Source: Halocaridina rubra (Eukaryota; Arthropoda; Malacostraca; Decapoda; Atyidae). From it: a stretch of 64,000 nucleotides of DNA. Under the pieces are notes generated by a model. The model was not told where the DNA came from and ran no database searches. It saw only the letters and a list, made by a program, of their open reading frames with translations. The stretch is from assembly GCA_037179515.1 (NCBI GenBank), contig JAXCGZ010001915.1:162118-226117 (forward strand), in the 5' to 3' direction. The position numbers were made by a program, and so were the translations under genes. Below are positions 28,655-42,278 of this stretch, one piece after another; position 1 is the first letter of the stretch, and every line of letters begins with the position of its first letter.

Positions 28655-30330
28655 TTTTCTAGCCATAATAATTCTCCACTGCACCTTGTGACTGATTGTT
28701 CCCAAGTTGCTGATGGAGCTGCATTATATCAACTCCAGGATGGGAACCTTGTTCCTGTAGAATTCTTTTCTAAAAGGCTATCATCAGCTCAAAGATGCAA
28801 TTCAACGTTTGACTGAGAACTGATTGCTGCATATCTGGCTGTGCTGAAAATTAAGCACAGTAATGAAGGACGAAACACTGTAGGGCTTACAGATCATAAA
28901 CCTCTAGTTATTGCATTCAGAAATCTTTATACAGTAAAGTTAGATAAGCAGTAATGCTATTAGTCCTTAATTAGTGAATTTGTATCTGATGCAGTACACA
29001 TAAAGGGTGCAGACAATGTTGTGGTTGATTGTCTTTTCAGATTAGTACCTGTATCTGCTGTCTCTGTGGATATGTATGATTTAGATGGCATAGCTGAGAT
29101 ACAGGCCACTGCTACAGAAATTCTTGATTACTAAGATAGATTGAAACCGCTTAATTACAAAATCATGATTTGTACTGAAACACCTCAACACCTCATCCAA
29201 GACCATTTCTCCCCTTATCTTGTCGTGAATCAGTTTTCCAACTTTTACATAATATTTCACATCCTGAGATCAAAGCTAAAGTATGCCTCATCAAGGCTAG
29301 GTACTTTTGGCCCAATATGGATCGTAATATTAGAAGCTGGACTAAAGAGTGTACATCTTACCAATAAACCAAGGTACAGCATCATACTCATGCGCCTATT
29401 ACTAATATTACAGCACCTTTTGGCATATTTGAGTTTGTCCACTTAGATATAATTGGCCCTCTTCCTTCAAGTAAGATTCTGGACAAACTTTTACAGCACC
29501 AGAGCAGTATGCTCTTACTTGCATAGAGAAAACTTCAAGGTGGGTAGAAGCATTACCAATCCCTGATATGTCTGCTGCAACAGTAGTATTTGCTTTCATT
29601 ACTGACTGGATTTCTTGTTTTGGAGTGCCCTTGCATGTTTTTACAGAATGAGGTCCATAATTTGCATCCTCTTTATTACAGAAGCTTTCCTCTAATTTTG
29701 GATATCATAGATTATGGACTACTTCATATCACCCCTGAGCAACTGGTATGATTGAAAGAACCCATCATATCTAAAAAGTATATTTGATGATCCGTATAGA
29801 TGATTAGCTTGTTTCCCTGCCAATAGTGATTTAGGTTTGCAGTGTATTTCTACAGAGTCTGGAATTTCCCCTTTACTTTGGTAACTTGCAGTATGCTACT
29901 TAGTCCAAAACTTATGATAACATTTCTTAAGAACCCGTTTGAGCCAACAGAAAGAATCTATATCAGTATTAGTGAGGAGAATGCGAGAGTTAGTTTATTT
30001 TTTCTGAATATTCCTCTTGTTACCATCATGCATGGTCTATATAACCATATGTTCCAAAGGATCTGGAGACTTGTTCACATGTTTGGGTTGGAGTGGGTCG
30101 AGACTGTCGCCCATCAGAGGCTCCATGCTATGGTCCACTTGAGATTGCTAAGCGTAGTGATAAGTATTTCATTTTATGACAAATTTCGGGAGATTTAACG
30201 ACTGCTTCTGTAGACAGATTGAAACCAGCCTCATTTCCGAGAGCAGTGTCTGGCTCTGACGAGAGTGAACAAGCTGGAACTAGTTATAATAATTCTGTAT
30301 CTCATAGTGTAACACAGTCTAATTAAGATG
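28655..30330 (+). pseudogene. Old Gypsy RNase H, integrase and pol tail relics
   Basis: RNase H resumes with LHLVTDCSQVADGAALYQLQ, VEFFSKRLSSAQ and LTDHKPLVIAFRN (28680-28930). Integrase: HPEIKAKVCLIKARYFWPNM (about 29255-29315, zinc domain), FGIFEFVHLDIIGPLPSS (about 29415-29470, first Asp), then WVEALPIP-like and a degraded second half. The tail carries the C-terminal pattern: ETCSHVWV (about 30070), RPSEAPCYGPLEIAKRSDKY, then TTASVDRLKPAS (about 30200-30235). It belongs to the same element as the relics at 17267-19351. Stops and shifts are frequent. Confidence 0.8.
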
Positions 30331-30511
30331 ATAGCTCCACTTTTGTAATAATTTACAGAATAACATTGCATCTCTTTCTGCTATTACCAGGTCTTCTTTC
30401 CAGGTTCGATTAGATCAACATCCAGACTCTTTATGTTATTAATTTTGTAACTGAGTATTTTAATTTTAGTTAATGAAATCTTAGTGTAGTCCTGTACTGG
30501 AAGGGGAGTAT

Positions 30512-30634
30512 TGTAATGTTATGGCAAAGAATGCTCCCTAAAGGGCTCGTTAGTATTGTATAAGAACGTCACCTGAACCTTTATTCTTATAGCATACTGT
30601 ATACTGTGGACATTTGTAAGTATTGTTGCGGGGA

Positions 30635-30714
<80 letters not shown>

Positions 30715-31017
30715 TTTATTTTATATGTATCAATATAATTTACTTTTGTATATATGGGAAAAAATATTTATTCTTTATTTCTAAATAGTAATTATTTTTC
30801 TTGTACATATAAAATGCGAATTGGAGATATGATTTCATGTACGTACAAAGCATTACAATATTTTGAAAATGTTTATGATAGAGAGAGTAGAGGTTTGGCT
30901 GGTGTTTTTGGCTGGCTCTTGTATACTGTATTTCCTAATATAGGTTTCATTATAATTCCCGTCTTTTAGTGTCTCTACCAAGGTCCATTAATCACCAACC
31001 TCCTCTGCATTACAACA
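30512..31017 (+). repeat. 3' LTR of the old Gypsy element
   Basis: Follows the purine tract GGAAGGGGAG and starts TGTAATG. It shares ordered blocks with the 5' LTR at 9152-9588. It ends about TTACAACA. An internal (TTA)n expansion at 30635-30720 makes it longer than its partner, which has only a short ATT run at the same place. Confidence 0.75.
30635..30720 (+). repeat. (TTA)n microsatellite inside the LTR
   Basis: About 85 bp of ATT/TTA units with two T-rich interruptions. The partner LTR has a seed of about 20 bp at 9285-9310. Confidence 0.95.
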
Positions 31018-31224
31018 TCCCCCTGAATACGATTTTCCTATAGGCATTTAAATTACTCAATACATACCTTTAACTCATATCATGAACTAAAAATTTACTA
31101 AAATAATGACGAACTCAATACGTTTAAAGATTTCCAGCCGATATCTAATGAAATAAACTGTTCTCACATTCTCGGACATAATGCAAAATACCACTCACTT
31201 TCGTTTTATAGAATAAAGCTGTCT

Positions 31225-33230
<2,006 letters not shown>

Positions 33231-33310
33231 GTGGCCGTCGTGGCCGAGCGATAGCGCTTGCGACTGATTTGTCAGGTTGTGGGCTCGAAGCCCACCAGGG
33301 GTGAGGTTAG
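33231..33310 (+). repeat. tRNA-like SINE head or tRNA pseudogene
   Basis: TGGCCGAGCGATAGCG (33241) fits a Pol III A box. GTGGGCTCGAAGCCCAC (about 33279-33295) fits a B box inside a perfect 5-bp T-stem, about 40 bases further on. The acceptor ends do not pair, so a working tRNA is unlikely. Similar GTGGCCGAGCG heads are common in SINEs. No clear tail follows. Confidence 0.6.
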
Positions 33311-36300
33311 AAAAAGTATATTCTCAGGGTAATGGTTACACTTGCCAAATGCAAAGTCTTTAACAGAGCTCTAGTTGGGAAATTATCTTATAGAATTTGT
33401 TTATATTAGGAAACGTTTAGATAGGTTACTTTTGATTAGTTTACCCCTAGTGAGGAAATGGGTTGATAATTGAAAAGAATCCTATTCAAGTTGCTATAAA
33501 TAATTTTTTTGAATATTTGGAAGTTTCATTTCATTTGTTAAGGTTGTGAAAGTAAACACATACTACATATATTTTTCTGTTATATGATTTTTTTTTCTGG
33601 TGATGTATAAGACCAGTGCCTAGACCATTGTTGAAAATATTTACAGGCCTACAACTATTTTCTGTTTCATTCCTTTCTTCTACACCCATTAAGTATGGTA
33701 ACCTAGCTGCCTCTACTTTGAGCATTGCATCTTGAATGAAAATACTATGCCTTTAATCGTATCATTAATGGAGCTATCCACTTATCAATTAATATTACAT
33801 ATTGTATGTCTACCTCATTTTAAGTGTCACTTTTAGTCTCCAGTATTTGAGTGGACGTGGACAGTGTGTGGCTGGTGATTTAATGCTGGATGCCCTTCTT
33901 AGTGCCCCTCGGTGACCTTAATCATGGGTGTTAACTCCCGAGTCGAGCACTCCGAGTGCTCGTTCACCATGGTCCCCATATTGTACCCCCGTGTACCATA
34001 ATGCATGGTTACTTCACGGGCATGACCTTTTGCATCATAAGTATTCTAATGTAAACAGCTGGTAATGAATGGTATGTTATTACTGTATGTAAAATTGATT
34101 TAGAGTTTGCCAGTTTACAAATACTTTTCTTTTTATAAATTTTGCGGTAAAGTATTACAAATCCCAATAAAGCAACCAATTTGACAGATACGCTTCTCTG
34201 ATATGCCATGCATTAATTAATTGTTGACTACGCTAATCATCATTTTAAATGGAATTGCCATTTTTTTTTTTTAACCCATCCACCTTTATCAAGTGGGTTT
34301 GGTTAGGCTAGTGGTAGGCATATCCAAATGATATGAAGGTCAAAATATGGCAGTCAGTAGCAGACGTACCAGAAATGTATTGATGGACCAACAAAGTGTT
34401 GCAAATTTAGCCAACCATCAGAATCCCTTGCCATACTGCAGTCTTCACTAGTAACAAAACTCAACTTCAGCTAATACCTTTAACAATTGCAAATTAACCA
34501 AATATTAAAAGAAAAAATTCCATCTTCTCTAAAGACTAAATATCGTTAGTGTATCCTTATAGAGTTGTTCCTAATTCACTGTAGGTCTCGACAACCCCCA
34601 AGCATAGAATCAACAGATCCCCTCTAAAAACCAATAACAAAATTCTTAAAGTTTGGTGTAGTAAATTAGTACTCTCTATGATATAATCTCACCTAGTCAA
34701 CCAAAACATATGTAAGCTACTCTAAATTTACCTGCTTTACTATAGTCGGATGTATCTTGGCTATTTTTTCACCCTTTTGTAATTCAACCAATTGTATATA
34801 CATTCCTCAAAATCCTGGGTAAATGGAAAGGAGACACAGGAAACTGAGTCTTTATTGATCTGTCTTAGACATCAGTGGCATTCAGATATCTGTGAATAGT
34901 CTCTCTACTACATACAGTACAAAGATATAAAGAACATGAAAAGGTTTGCTAAAAGAATGCCATCTGGAGCCAGCACCTCAACTATTAAGTTTCCGGGCAG
35001 CTTAAGGAACAACAACATGTACATAGATCATGGATTTACCTTTCTTTTCCTCATTGCCATCAATCTGGAAAATGGTATCAAATTAATTTGGGGAATGGAA
35101 GTTGATTGTGGTAAGAGATCTGTTGCCAAATCTTTAATTTCACCGTTAGAGAATATTTTAAGAAATTAGTTTATTTATAGTTGAATGGACCTGCATTTTC
35201 ATTTTGTGTCTGTCAAGAACGATTGAAGTAATAATACCATTTGGATTATTGTTAGTGTTCTTACTGGTTCACAGAACGTATTTGTTAATAACTAAAGGTT
35301 GGAGGGTTGTCTAGACCCATAATGGGCTCAAGGACAAGTCTAATGAGGGCTTGTTGCATTGAAAAGTAAATAATCCAATTGTTTATATTTTTCTTCTTCT
35401 TTCTTTTGTAGCATGTCTCAAAATTAGGTTCTGTAGCTTGTAACTAGTGTGAAATTATTTGGCACACTGATGGAATTTGGTACAAGCCGGATATCTCATA
35501 TAAAATTTCGTGTGTGGATAGAATCATGAGTAATGTGTACTGTATTTAATCCAGGGTGTTAATACTGAAGTGAAATTTTATTAGAGAAAATATCCATGAG
35601 AGAGTACATATTACTGAAAGAGATACATATATCCGGTATGACTTATTAATACTTTGGTATATGTTTTAGCTACCAGTACATTAGTTTTGTACTTTAGGGA
35701 TACAAAATGGTTATTTACATACCTTACCTACAAGCATATATTCAGATGATCAGTTATGATTAGCTTACTAATACTTACCAGTAAAATGGAATTTGCATCT
35801 GGTATTAGCAGATTATAATAGCTCAAGCACCTACCCTGTAACTAAAAAAGAATAATATAGTACAAATAATTTCACTATTCTTGTATCTCTGTTTAGTGAA
35901 ATGAGTAATAATTGACTGAAATTTTCTTTTGCGATCATAGAGTATATTACCTATTTATCTGTGTACAATATTTGTTTCTAATGTTTTATAATTTTGTAAA
36001 AATGGTTTCACATTTACATATTGTAAGTTGGCCAGAGGTACCATCCGTCCGTTGGGATACTACAGCTAAGGTCTTTTGAACTTGAATATTAGCCTGCCTT
36101 CATTAATGGTTCTTTTTCTATACTTGCATCTTCACTGAATATTCTTTCATATTCGTTACACAACTAATTAACCCCTGACATCTAACTTATCAAAACACTC
36201 CCCATCTCTGTTTCTCTTTACATTATATTTTTTTCTTGCCAAGACCCGGTGTGGGCAATTTCTTTTGCCTGTCCTTGTGACACTTAGAAATAAAAAAGTA

Positions 36301-36455
36301 AAGAATATATTTAAAATGACTCTTTATAATATATTTTCACATGGCATGTCAACATCATTTGATTGTGCATTGCTAACTTATAAAATAAAACTTTGTTAGA
36401 AATGAATATTATTCTGAATATGTAGCACTGGAGGAAAGATAATTATGAAAATAGT
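33311..36455. other. A/T-rich stretch, no gene recognised
   Basis: About 3.1 kb. An isolated GC-richer block at 33840-34030 (GGATGCCCTTCTTAGTGCCC) resembles the 3' region of some RTE-type repeats but cannot be placed. A 77-codon open frame at 34936-35169 shows no motif. At 36230-36300, CAAGACCCGGTGTGGGCA and GCCTGTCCTTGTGACACTTA followed by an A-rich run recall the LINE tail at about 1200. Confidence 0.45.
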
Positions 36456-36464
36456 AATGATAAT

Positions 36465-36658
36465 TATTATATTATTATTATGAATATTACTGTATTATTA
36501 TTATTATTATTATTGTTATTATTATTATCAATATTGTCATTATCATTATTATTATTATTATTATTTTAGAAATAATGATTAAAAGTGCAATATTAGTATT
36601 ATAAGCATTATTGTATTAATATTATTATTTTATAATACTGTAATAATAATTATTATTA

Positions 36659-36727
<69 letters not shown>
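36465..36727 (+). repeat. (ATT)n microsatellite cluster
   Basis: Interrupted ATT arrays, the longest pure run at about 36650-36727. Confidence 0.95.
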
Positions 36728-36728
<1 letters not shown>

Positions 36729-37047
36729 AGTGGGTCCTCGACTTATGTTTGAGTTCAATTCTGAAATGTGATGTAATCCAAATTTCAGGTAAAATCGGAA
36801 CACACCTAAACAAGCACCTATGCTAAGGCAGCAGTCAAGTTTCTCCATTTTCCATTCATTTCAGTATCTCTAATTTCACTTCCAAGGTGATGGCTTTCCT
36901 TTTCTTCGAACCAGTACTATATTCTTTACCCTTGGGAGATATAATGCAGGCCAAAAATAATAAAAAAAGAAGCAAAATAATGTAAGAGAGGATTTGTAAC
37001 CATGAAATATCGTAACTTGAGGACATTGTAAAGCGAGTACTCCCTGA

Positions 37048-37180
37048 ATTATTATTATTATTATAATTATTATTATTATTATTATTATTGTTATTATTAT
37101 TATTATTATTATTATTGAAACAATAAGTATGGTGTTAATAATAGGCATATGGTATTGTATTATTGCTGTTATTATTATTA

Positions 37181-37239
<59 letters not shown>

Positions 37240-37242
37240 TTT
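37048..37242 (+). repeat. (ATT)n microsatellite cluster
   Basis: Two ATT arrays (37048-37115 and 37165-37240) with a short unique spacer. Confidence 0.95.
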
Positions 37243-37264
37243 TAATATTGTACTCTATATTTAT

Positions 37265-39440
37265 GATTCATCCTTGAAGAAGTTAAAGGAAAGGTAGTGA
37301 ATGGTGGAATGACGAGGTGAGTGCAGTAGTGACAGAAAAGAAGCAGGCATTTTGGGTATGGATGCAGATAGGTAGTATTGAGGCATATGAAAGGTATAGT
37401 GCAAAGAGGTTAATGAAGGAAGTAGGGAGAGAGGCAAAGAGGGAAGGGGATGTATGATGGGGTAGGGGCTTATCTGAATATTTTGACAGGAATATAAAGA
37501 TGTTTTGGAAGGAAGTGAAGAGTGTGCGGAAAGGTGAGTCTGGCAGGGAGGAGAGGGTGAAAAGAGCAGATGGATAATTGCTAGTAGGCGAAATAAAGCT
37601 GAGAGAGAGATGGGCTGGGAATTTCAAGGAGCTGGTAAATGAGGAAGATGAAAGAGAGGCAGAGATTGCGGCTGTGGGAAATGAATAGAGAATGCCAGTG
37701 TTGGGTGATGAGAATGATGGAGAAATAACGAAAAAGGAGGTACAATTGGCATTGAGAGCAACGAAAGCAGCTAATGCCCCTGGGATAGATGGGTGTTATG
37801 TAGAATGCTTGCCAAAAGATGGGAAGGCAGTAGTAGAATGGATGGTTAAGTTGTTGAATGTATGTGTTAGGAAAGGGAGGGTCTCCGTTGATTAGAGGAG
37901 TGCATATGTAGTTCCACTTCATAAAGGAATGTAGATAAGTATGAGTATAGTAGTTTTAGAGGAATTGTTTTGTTGAGTGTAGTTGGCAAGGTGTGTATGG
38001 AAGAGTGTTAATGGAGAGAATTAGGAATGATACTGAGAGACTGATTATTTTGAATATTTTACATCTGTGGTTAGGGTCCTACGCATTTACTCTCTCTTCC
38101 ATTTGATCTAAAACTGATAGGATTCGATTTGGACTTGAGGTGAGACAGTAAGCTAGTACAAAACTCCACATGGAAACAAACATTGCCTTACCCACACCCA
38201 CCCTTTATGTTCTGGGCATGGACCTTGTAAAACCAAATTAGAATACAATTGGTCTAGGCATTTACAGAAGGACCTCCCACCTCTACCTCGTTTTGTATCT
38301 CACAGCATGGTAGAAGTGTGGGGGGTATAAGTAAAGCAGTAATATCAGTATTAAACCATATTCTTAGTAGTAGCCAGTCAAAGGATATATAGAGGATAGA
38401 CCGAGTATTACTGTATGGAATAAGTGGAATTTTGCTGAATGCAGTTAAGAGTTTTTACATGAATAGTAAGGCACGTGTGAGAGTTGGGAATGGTATAAGA
38501 GATTGGTTTGAGATGAATGTAGGGTTATGGTAAGGTTGTGTAATGTTGCCGATGTTGTTTAATGTGTATATGGATGGAGTGGTAAGAGAAGTAAATAAAA
38601 GAGTATTTGGTAGAGGTTTGAAATTAGTGTGTGAGTATGGATGGTTGTGGAAATTGAATCAACTGCTATTTGTAGATGAGACACCATTGGAAGCTGATAC
38701 TGAGAAAGAACAGAATCATTGGTGACTGAGTTTGTTAGGGTATGTGAAAGAAGGAATTTGCAGGTAAATACAGGGTGTTGATAAAAGTAATGTCATGAGA
38801 TACATGAGGAGTGTCAATGTTGGCAGATTGAATGTAGAAGTGAATGGGGAGTTGCTTGAAGAAGTTGAGAATTTTAAGTATCTGGGTCGTATGTATCGAG
38901 AAATGGATGAGTGGATGTGGAGGTAAGTCATAAAGTGAAGGAAGCAAGTAAAGTCTAGGTGAGTTGGAAAGTGTGATGACAAAGAGGTATTTGGGAATGA
39001 ATGCAAACAAAAGGATATATGAAGGTTTGATTGTACCTACAGCATTATATGAAGCAGGGCCTTGAAATGCTAGAGAAGATGAAAAGAGCAAGTTGAATGT
39101 AATGGAGATGAGGTGTTTTAGAAGTATGATTGGTGTATCTATAATGAATAGAGTAAGAAATGGGTGTTGAAAGAAAACTGTCAGGTTAGATCAGAGACTA
39201 TAGAGTTGGTTTGGACACATGAAAAGGATGAGTGATGAACGAATAACGAAGAGAGTGTGGAGTGCAGAAGTGGTTGGAGTTAGGCCAAAAAGAAGGCCTA
39301 GAATGAGATGGATGGATTAAGTGAAAAGGGCTTTGGATTCCTGTTGAATGTCAGCGGAACAGGGAAGAGATCGTGCAAGAGATAGGAATGAATTGAGGAA
39401 GATTATGTATGAGCGACATGGGCAATAGGTATTTCTCGCA
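37265..39440 (+). pseudogene. Second RTE-like LINE copy, heavily decayed
   Basis: Plus-strand frames follow the RTE pol protein at 10071-16763: WWNDEVSAVVTEKKQAFW (about 37305), FWKEVKSVRKGESG (about 37500), ITKKEVQLALRATKAANAPG and DGCYVECLPKDGKAVVEWMV (37720-37850). Further on are VRVGNGIRDWFEMNVGLW, LPMLFNVYMDGVVREV (38543-38600) and the RT active-site region LLFVDETPLEAD, where FADD has become FVDE. The C-terminal region (39060-39430) is a string of frame changes. The part with F.DLEKAYD is replaced by unrelated DNA at about 38045-38395. Confidence 0.75.
38045..38395. other. Unrelated insert within the decayed RTE copy
   Basis: About 350 bp with no similarity to RTE pol, lying where the catalytic region around F.DLEKAYD should be. 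It has no ORF or recognisable end structure, so its nature is unknown. Confidence 0.4.
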
Positions 39441-40096
39441 CCTGCTAACTCAGCAAACTGTGATGGGTGGGTGTGAGGGGAGTTGCCTTGTGATGAAGCA
39501 GTGGGGGTAAACCAGCTGTGGGTGTTGGGCTACATTGTAGAATATCCTTACCTGCTTACCTTGTGGGTGACCCAAGCAATGTGGTAGGGAGGAAATGTGG
39601 CAACTCTTTATCCTCAAGGAACTAAGAGTTACATAGTGGTAGAGCATCATAGATGAATGTATGTTGTACTTAAGGTACCGAGAGACTATGTGTCTAATAT
39701 TTCCCATGAAGAGTGTATAGAACTTCTCTGTTGGAGGCTTAGGGCTCTTTTCCAGATCTTATCTTCAACAGGATGCCCCTTATGACATAGTAGTTGAGGT
39801 TTTGAAAGCCTTGCTTTCATCTTGAGGTTATCAAACATGCCATGTTGAAAACTAATTACTCGAAAATTGTAATGGTTAGGAAGATCCTCTTTTATTTTGG
39901 CCAAATTTATTCTCCCAAAGTTTTAGTGCGCCGATGCGCACTAGAACCTACCCATTATCTACCCATGTATTAATATATATATTATATACTGTGCTGTATT
40001 ATTACTGTATTAGAATTAAGTAATACTGTATGCTTTATGGTTTATGTAGTAGTTAAATGTCCTTAACCTAAGTGCTGTACAGTATTGCATATGTAT
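39441..40096. other. No feature recognised
   Basis: About 650 bp. The first 150 bp may be decayed RTE 3' UTR. A 72-codon minus frame at 39686-39904 has no motif. Confidence 0.4.
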
Positions 40097-41030
40097 GCAG
40101 TAGAGTGTTTCCCCGCTGTATCGCGTTTCTTGGTTCGCGTTCTCACTGTATCGCGTTTTTTTTTTTGGATAAATTATTATTTTATTTTATGGGTATACGC
40201 AAAAATATTAAAATATTGAAAAATAAAGATTTTCAGTATTTTCATTTTTTTATTGAAAATGTAAATTTACGTTGCTTGCTGTTATTTATAATGTAAAGGG
40301 TGTTTTTTTAACAGTGCAGGGAGGGTTTATACAGTACGTAAACGTAAAAATAATTGTAAAATACCTATGTACATGAGTATGTCATGTAATTAGCACTTCA
40401 TTCACCGTAATTTTATCTATCACTTTCATATAAATTTACGTTGTATGCTGTTATTTATGAAGTAAAGGGTGGTTTGTTAACAGTGCAGGGAGGGTTTATA
40501 CAGTGTAAACGTTAAAGTAATTGTAAAATACCTATGTACATGAGTATGTCATGTAATTACCACTTCATTCACCGTAATTTTATCTACCACTTTCATGTAA
40601 ATTTACGTTGCTTGCTGTTATTTATAATGTAAAGGGTGTTTTTTTAACAGTGCAGGGATGGGTTATACAGTATGTAAACGTAAAAAAATTGTAAAATACC
40701 TATGTACATGAGTATGTCATGTAATTACCACTTCATTCACCGTAATTCTATCTATCACTTTCATGTGAATTTACGTTGCTTGCTGTTATTTATAATGTAA
40801 AGGGTGTTTTTTTAGCAGTGCAGGGAGGGTTTATACAGTACGTAAACCTAAAAATAATTGTAAAATACCTATGTACATGAGTATGTCATGTAATTACCAC
40901 TTCATTCACCGTAATTTTATCTATCACTTTCATGTAAATTTACGTTGCTTGCTGTTATTTATAATTTAAAAGGTGTTTTTTTAACAGTGCAGGGAGGGTT
41001 TATACAGTACGTAAACGTAAAAATAATTAT
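40097..41030 (+). mobile_element. Tigger-like transposon fragment T1 with tandem array
   Basis: The left end matches the family's left terminal inverted repeat (CCCCGCTGTATCGCGTTTCT), followed by the A/T-rich subterminal part (TTATTATTTTATTTTATGGG). It then jumps into five tandem units of about 168 bp. No right terminal repeat is seen; sequence after 41030 is unrelated. Non-autonomous and truncated. Confidence 0.7.
40260..41030 (+). repeat. 168-bp tandem repeat, about 4.6 units
   Basis: The landmark GTTGCTTGCT/GTTGTATGCT recurs at 40271, 40440, 40607, 40775 and 40944 (spacings 169, 167, 168, 169). Each unit contains AACAGTGCAGGGAGGGTTTA and ACCTATGTACATGAGTATGT. Further units of the same family occur inside other Tigger-like elements in this window. 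Confidence 0.93.
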
Positions 41031-41436
41031 TTGTTTGTCTCTATATATTGACTTTAATGTACAAAATATTGGTAAATTTTATGGATATTGTAAAGATTAA
41101 TGACCTGCTGTAAGTTTAATTATGGTATTCTTACCTTATTGTTTTTATTGTAATTTATCCGAGAGATTTTGAGATAATCACCTTTACGGGCTTGGATTTT
41201 TGGCGAATATCTGAATGTACAAGGTCTTTCAAAGCTAGTCATCTTATAAGGAGTAAGATTGCGAGATAGAAATTCATGGAATACATAGAAACTTTAGCTA
41301 CAGGTGGAAAGCCTATGTCTCTTTGCTAGAACAGACTAAACAATCTTCATGGAGTATTTCTCAGTGTTAATGCGCTTGGGTTTTTCTGGACGAGATAGTG
41401 AAACGTGGATATCAAACACCGTAAAGTGTTGATAAA
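41031..41436. other. No feature recognised
   Basis: About 400 bp between two Tigger-like elements. I see no ORF or repeat match. Confidence 0.4.
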
Positions 41437-42278
41437 CAGTGTTACCCCAGTTATTCGCGCTTCTTGGTTCGCTTTCTCACACTATCGCGTTTTTTTTTTT
41501 TGATAAATTATTATTTTATTTCATAGGTATATGCAAAAATATTAAAATATTAAAAAAAAAAAATTCTCAGTATTTTAATTTTTTTTTATTGAAAAAAACA
41601 TATTTCATTTTCTAATTGATAAAAAAAATATTATTTCCCAGCCTACGAATAATAAAACAGTAAAAAATAGTAAAAAATATAAATGTAGATAGATAGGTAG
41701 ATAGATAGATACGTTTATTGACCACCTCTTTTAAAAAGTACAGTATAATCTTTACAAAAGGAATATTTGGTCCAAATTACAATGAATAAATACAATAGAT
41801 TTTGTACAATCATCAAATAAGTAGATGAATTTTAAATTAATATACATCGTACTAATAACTGAATGATATACGTACGTACAGTATAACTCAAAGTATTGCA
41901 TCATACGAAATAGTGTTCGATAGCGTACAATGTACTGGGATCGCAGCTACGTGAGCTAGCATATATATTTATATTTCCAGTAGTTTCATGATTTTATTGA
42001 TAAAAAAAACGCATTTATTAGCCTAAGAATAATAAAACAGTAAAAAATAGTAAAAAACATAAATACTAACAGTATTGCAACATGTAAAATATGATACCGC
42101 TATCAGCGTTTTAGAACATAAGAACATAAAAATAGAGGACACTGCAACATGCCTACTGGCACACACGAGGCAGCTCCATTTTTGAATTGTATTTTCAGCC
42201 TGTCTAACCTATTCTATTCTACTCTACTTATTTATTCTATTTTTCTTTTTATGATTTTTCTAATAAGCACTAACCTAT

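Larger units (their letters stand above)
9152..31017 (+). mobile_element. Old Ty3/Gypsy element split by two large insertions
   Basis: The order along the plus strand is: LTR (9152-9588), primer-site-like TGGCGACC (9591), gag start (9669-9808), RTE insertion, gag (17267-17660), protease (18055-18360), RT (18480-19351), a 9.3 kb LTR-element insertion, RNase H (28655 on), integrase (29130-29800), pol tail (30040-30330), LTR (30512-31017). Removing the insertions 9809-17266 and 19352-28654 leaves about 5.1 kb, a normal Gypsy length. At the first insertion gag reads straight through (AGIKS then TKFLHV). At the second the host is flanked by the duplication GATAT. All coding parts carry stops and frameshifts. 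Confidence 0.85.

Noticed and set aside
33231..33310. Functional tRNA gene
   Set aside because: The 5' and 3' acceptor arms do not pair and the anticodon arm is irregular.
34936..35169. 77-codon frame starting MKRFAKRMPSGAS
   Set aside because: No motif, A/T-rich context, no splice or repeat support; likely chance.
36625..37148. Poly-Asn, poly-Ile and poly-Tyr frames over ATT arrays (also 31646, 57438, 58110)
   Set aside because: Trinucleotide microsatellites read in several frames; no coding evidence.
40260..41030. CRISPR-like array
   Set aside because: Units of 168 bp are head-to-tail without unique spacers, in a eukaryotic transposon; it is a tandem repeat.
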